This document shows positions 6,598-7,377 of a stretch of DNA of 7,377 nt, piece by piece. The stretch is taken from NCBI GenBank assembly GCA_003561835.1, contig PWVN01000119.1, forward strand, positions 1-7,377, in the 5' to 3' direction. How positions within the stretch are numbered: the first letter of the stretch is position 1; every line of letters starts with the position of its first letter. Source of the DNA: Syntrophomonadaceae bacterium. GTDB lineage: Bacteria > Bacillota > Dethiobacteria > PWVN01. The notes beneath the pieces are model-generated. The model did no database searches. It saw only the letters and a program-made list of their open reading frames with translations, and was not told where the DNA came from. The position numbers and the translations under genes are program-made.

Positions 6598-6603
6598 TAA
6601 TAT
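6575..6603 (+). promoter_or_regulatory. Sigma-A promoter of the BlaI-family repressor gene
   Basis: A perfect -35 TTGACA (6575-6580) is followed after 17 bp by TAATAT (6598-6603), four of six bases matching the -10 consensus. The predicted start is near 6610, about 37 nt before the ATG at 6647. One operator palindrome occupies the spacer and the other the start site, which is the layout expected for direct repression. Confidence 0.65.
6588..6601. promoter_or_regulatory. BlaI-type operator 1
   Basis: ATTACAATAGTAAT is a 14-bp palindrome: ATTAC and GTAAT around a 4-bp centre. It lies between the -35 and -10 and runs into the -10. Its arms match operator 2, and the centres are 24 bp apart. Confidence 0.6.
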
Positions 6604-6611
6604 AAGTATAA

Positions 6612-6625
6612 ACTACATATGTAAT
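6612..6625. promoter_or_regulatory. BlaI-type operator 2 (TACATATGTA core)
   Basis: ACTACATATGTAAT contains the perfect palindrome TACATATGTA (6614-6623). That fits the TACAnnTGTA consensus of staphylococcal BlaI/MecI operators exactly. It covers the predicted transcription start and lies 21 bp before the repressor ATG, consistent with autorepression. Confidence 0.7.
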
Positions 6626-6646
6626 AAAACTAGGGGTGATAAATAA

Positions 6647-7051
6647 ATGGAAAAACCAAAAAAGGTACCAACAATATCTAACGCAGAATGGGAAGTCATG
6701 AAAGTCTTGTGGTCAGAGTCTCCGAAAACGGCTAACCAGGTTGTAGACACTTTGAAGGATAAAACATCATGGAACCCCAGAACCATAAGAACGTTGATCG
6801 GCCGCCTGGTAAGAAAAAAGGCCCTCGGGTTTACCCAGGACCAGAAAGACAAGCGAAAGTATCTTTACCACCCACTAGTGAGCGAGCGAGAAATGGCCAA
6901 AGCGGAAACGAAATCGATGCTTAAACGGATTTATGGCGGTGCCCTTAATGTAATGGTGGCCAATTTCTTGGAGGAAGAGCGACTATCAAAGGAAGAGATT
7001 GATGAACTCAGATTGATATTGGACAAAAAGAAAAACGAACTCGACGGGTAA
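6647..7051 (+). CDS. BlaI/MecI/CopY-family transcriptional repressor
   Basis: This 134-residue protein has the usual length and architecture of the BlaI/MecI family. The N-terminal winged helix (residues about 9-78) reads ISNAEWEVMKVLW, then SPKTANQVVDTL, the recognition helix WNPRTIRTLIGRLVRKKAL and the wing KRKYLYHPLVS. The C-terminal dimerisation helices (about 80-130) include RIYGGALNVMVANFLEEE and LSKEEIDELRLIL. An Asn106-Phe107 pair falls where staphylococcal BlaI and MecI are cut (Asn101-Phe102) by their sensor proteases. GGTGAT (6635-6640) lies 6 nt before the ATG. Two BlaI-type palindromes overlap its promoter, so autorepression is likely. The downstream partner is not visibly a BlaR1 protease. 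Base composition is more AT-rich than in the genes to the left, with AGA and ATA codons present. Family assignment is firm; the regulated stimulus is unknown. Confidence 0.93.
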   Translation: MEKPKKVPTISNAEWEVMKVLWSESPKTANQVVDTLKDKTSWNPRTIRTLIGRLVRKKALGFTQDQKDKRKYLYHPLVSEREMAKAETKSMLKRIYGGALNVMVANFLEEERLSKEEIDELRLILDKKKNELDG

Positions 7052-7139
7052 AACTCAATGTACCGTAACCCAAAAAACTGGTAAACTTTAGGGCTATGCG
7101 TGTGCAGGTGAATCAGGTTATTAAAGGAGGGCAAGAGAC

Positions 7140-7377
7140 GTGAGAAGGTTTGCTGGTGTGATCGTGGTTTTGTGTTTGGTTACGGCTCTTGCAGCAGGGA
7201 TTTTGGTGGGGTGGCAGAGCAGGGGAGGGACATTACAAAATCCGCTTATCCTGGATGGAATAGATAACGAGCCATATGAAGAAATGCTGAGGACCAAGAA
7301 CTTTGACGGGATTACCCCCCGGACCGAAGAAGAGATGTTGAACACGATTCACGAGATGGCCAACACGATTATTGTAG
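7140..7377 (+). CDS. Exported or membrane-anchored protein of unknown function (5' part; runs off window)
   Basis: GTG at 7140 follows a strong AAAGGAGGG site (7123-7131) with 8-nt spacing, and the frame stays open to the window end (79 complete codons). The N-terminus MRRFAGVIVVLCLVTALAAG is a short basic end plus a hydrophobic helix at about residues 4-24, so a signal peptide or single membrane anchor is expected, with the rest outside the cell. The remaining residues are acidic (DGIDNEPYEEMLRTKNFDG, then TPRTEEEMLNTIHEMANTII). The spacing of the IHxM element loosely recalls the DUF6241 family of Bacillus exported proteins, but that is from memory and uncertain. It lacks the several membrane helices and zinc motif that start a BlaR1/MecR1 sensor. 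It begins 88 bp after the repressor with no terminator between, so co-transcription is likely. Confidence 0.75.
   Translation, partial: MRRFAGVIVVLCLVTALAAGILVGWQSRGGTLQNPLILDGIDNEPYEEMLRTKNFDGITPRTEEEMLNTIHEMANTIIV

Noticed and set aside
7096..7143. A 15-codon ATG frame whose TGA overlaps the GTG start of the last gene (GTGA)
   Set aside because: The overlap resembles translational coupling, but AGGG lies only 2 nt before the ATG, and the downstream gene has its own strong AAAGGAGGG site. Chance is more likely.
7121..7345. A 74-codon minus-strand frame at the right end
   Set aside because: It lies antisense to the GTG-started frame, which has a strong ribosome-binding site and a signal-like N-terminus; the minus-strand frame has neither clear motif nor good context.

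Overview
The window looks like chromosomal DNA from a GC-rich member of the Firmicutes (Bacillota), probably a Clostridia- or Desulfotomaculum-like lineage. The reasons are the AddA-type (not RecB-type) recombination nuclease, strong Shine-Dalgarno sequences (AAGGAGG-like), a BlaI/MecI-family repressor, and a SleL/YaaH-like GH18 enzyme of the kind common in spore formers. The genus cannot be named from this sequence. No rRNA, tRNA, CRISPR array, transposase or obvious mobile element was seen.

Layout: (1) 1-1415, plus strand, the 3' part of addA (helicase motif VI to the RecB-like nuclease domain), which enters from the left. (2) 1380-2363, minus strand, a membrane DUF457/YdjM-type metal-dependent hydrolase whose end overlaps the end of addA by 36 bp. 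(3) 2364-2532, an AT-rich divergent promoter region flanked by an 11-bp perfect inverted repeat. (4) 2533-4248, plus strand, a membrane-anchored SH3 + GH18 glycoside hydrolase. (5) 4251-6359, minus strand, a full-length YyaL/SPATA20-type thioredoxin-domain protein; its stop lies 2 bp from the GH18 stop. (6) 6360-6646, a 287-bp AT-rich control region with a small candidate ORF, a TTGACA promoter and two BlaI-type operator palindromes. (7) 6647-7051, plus strand, a BlaI/MecI-family repressor. (8) 7140 to the end, plus strand, the 5' part of a gene with a GTG start and an N-terminal membrane or signal segment.

Genes 1-5 are GC-rich housekeeping or cell-envelope genes packed tail to tail with no room for normal terminators. 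The last 1 kb is clearly more AT-rich (a hand-counted 60-base row is about 42% G+C in the repressor gene against 60% in the yyaL-like gene), which suggests a different origin. There the repressor appears to control its own promoter through two matching palindromes, and probably controls the downstream exported protein too. That partner is not recognisably a BlaR1/MecR1 sensor protease, so this small repressor plus exported-protein unit is the least ordinary part of the window. I did not find anything that can be called a new defence or mobile system.
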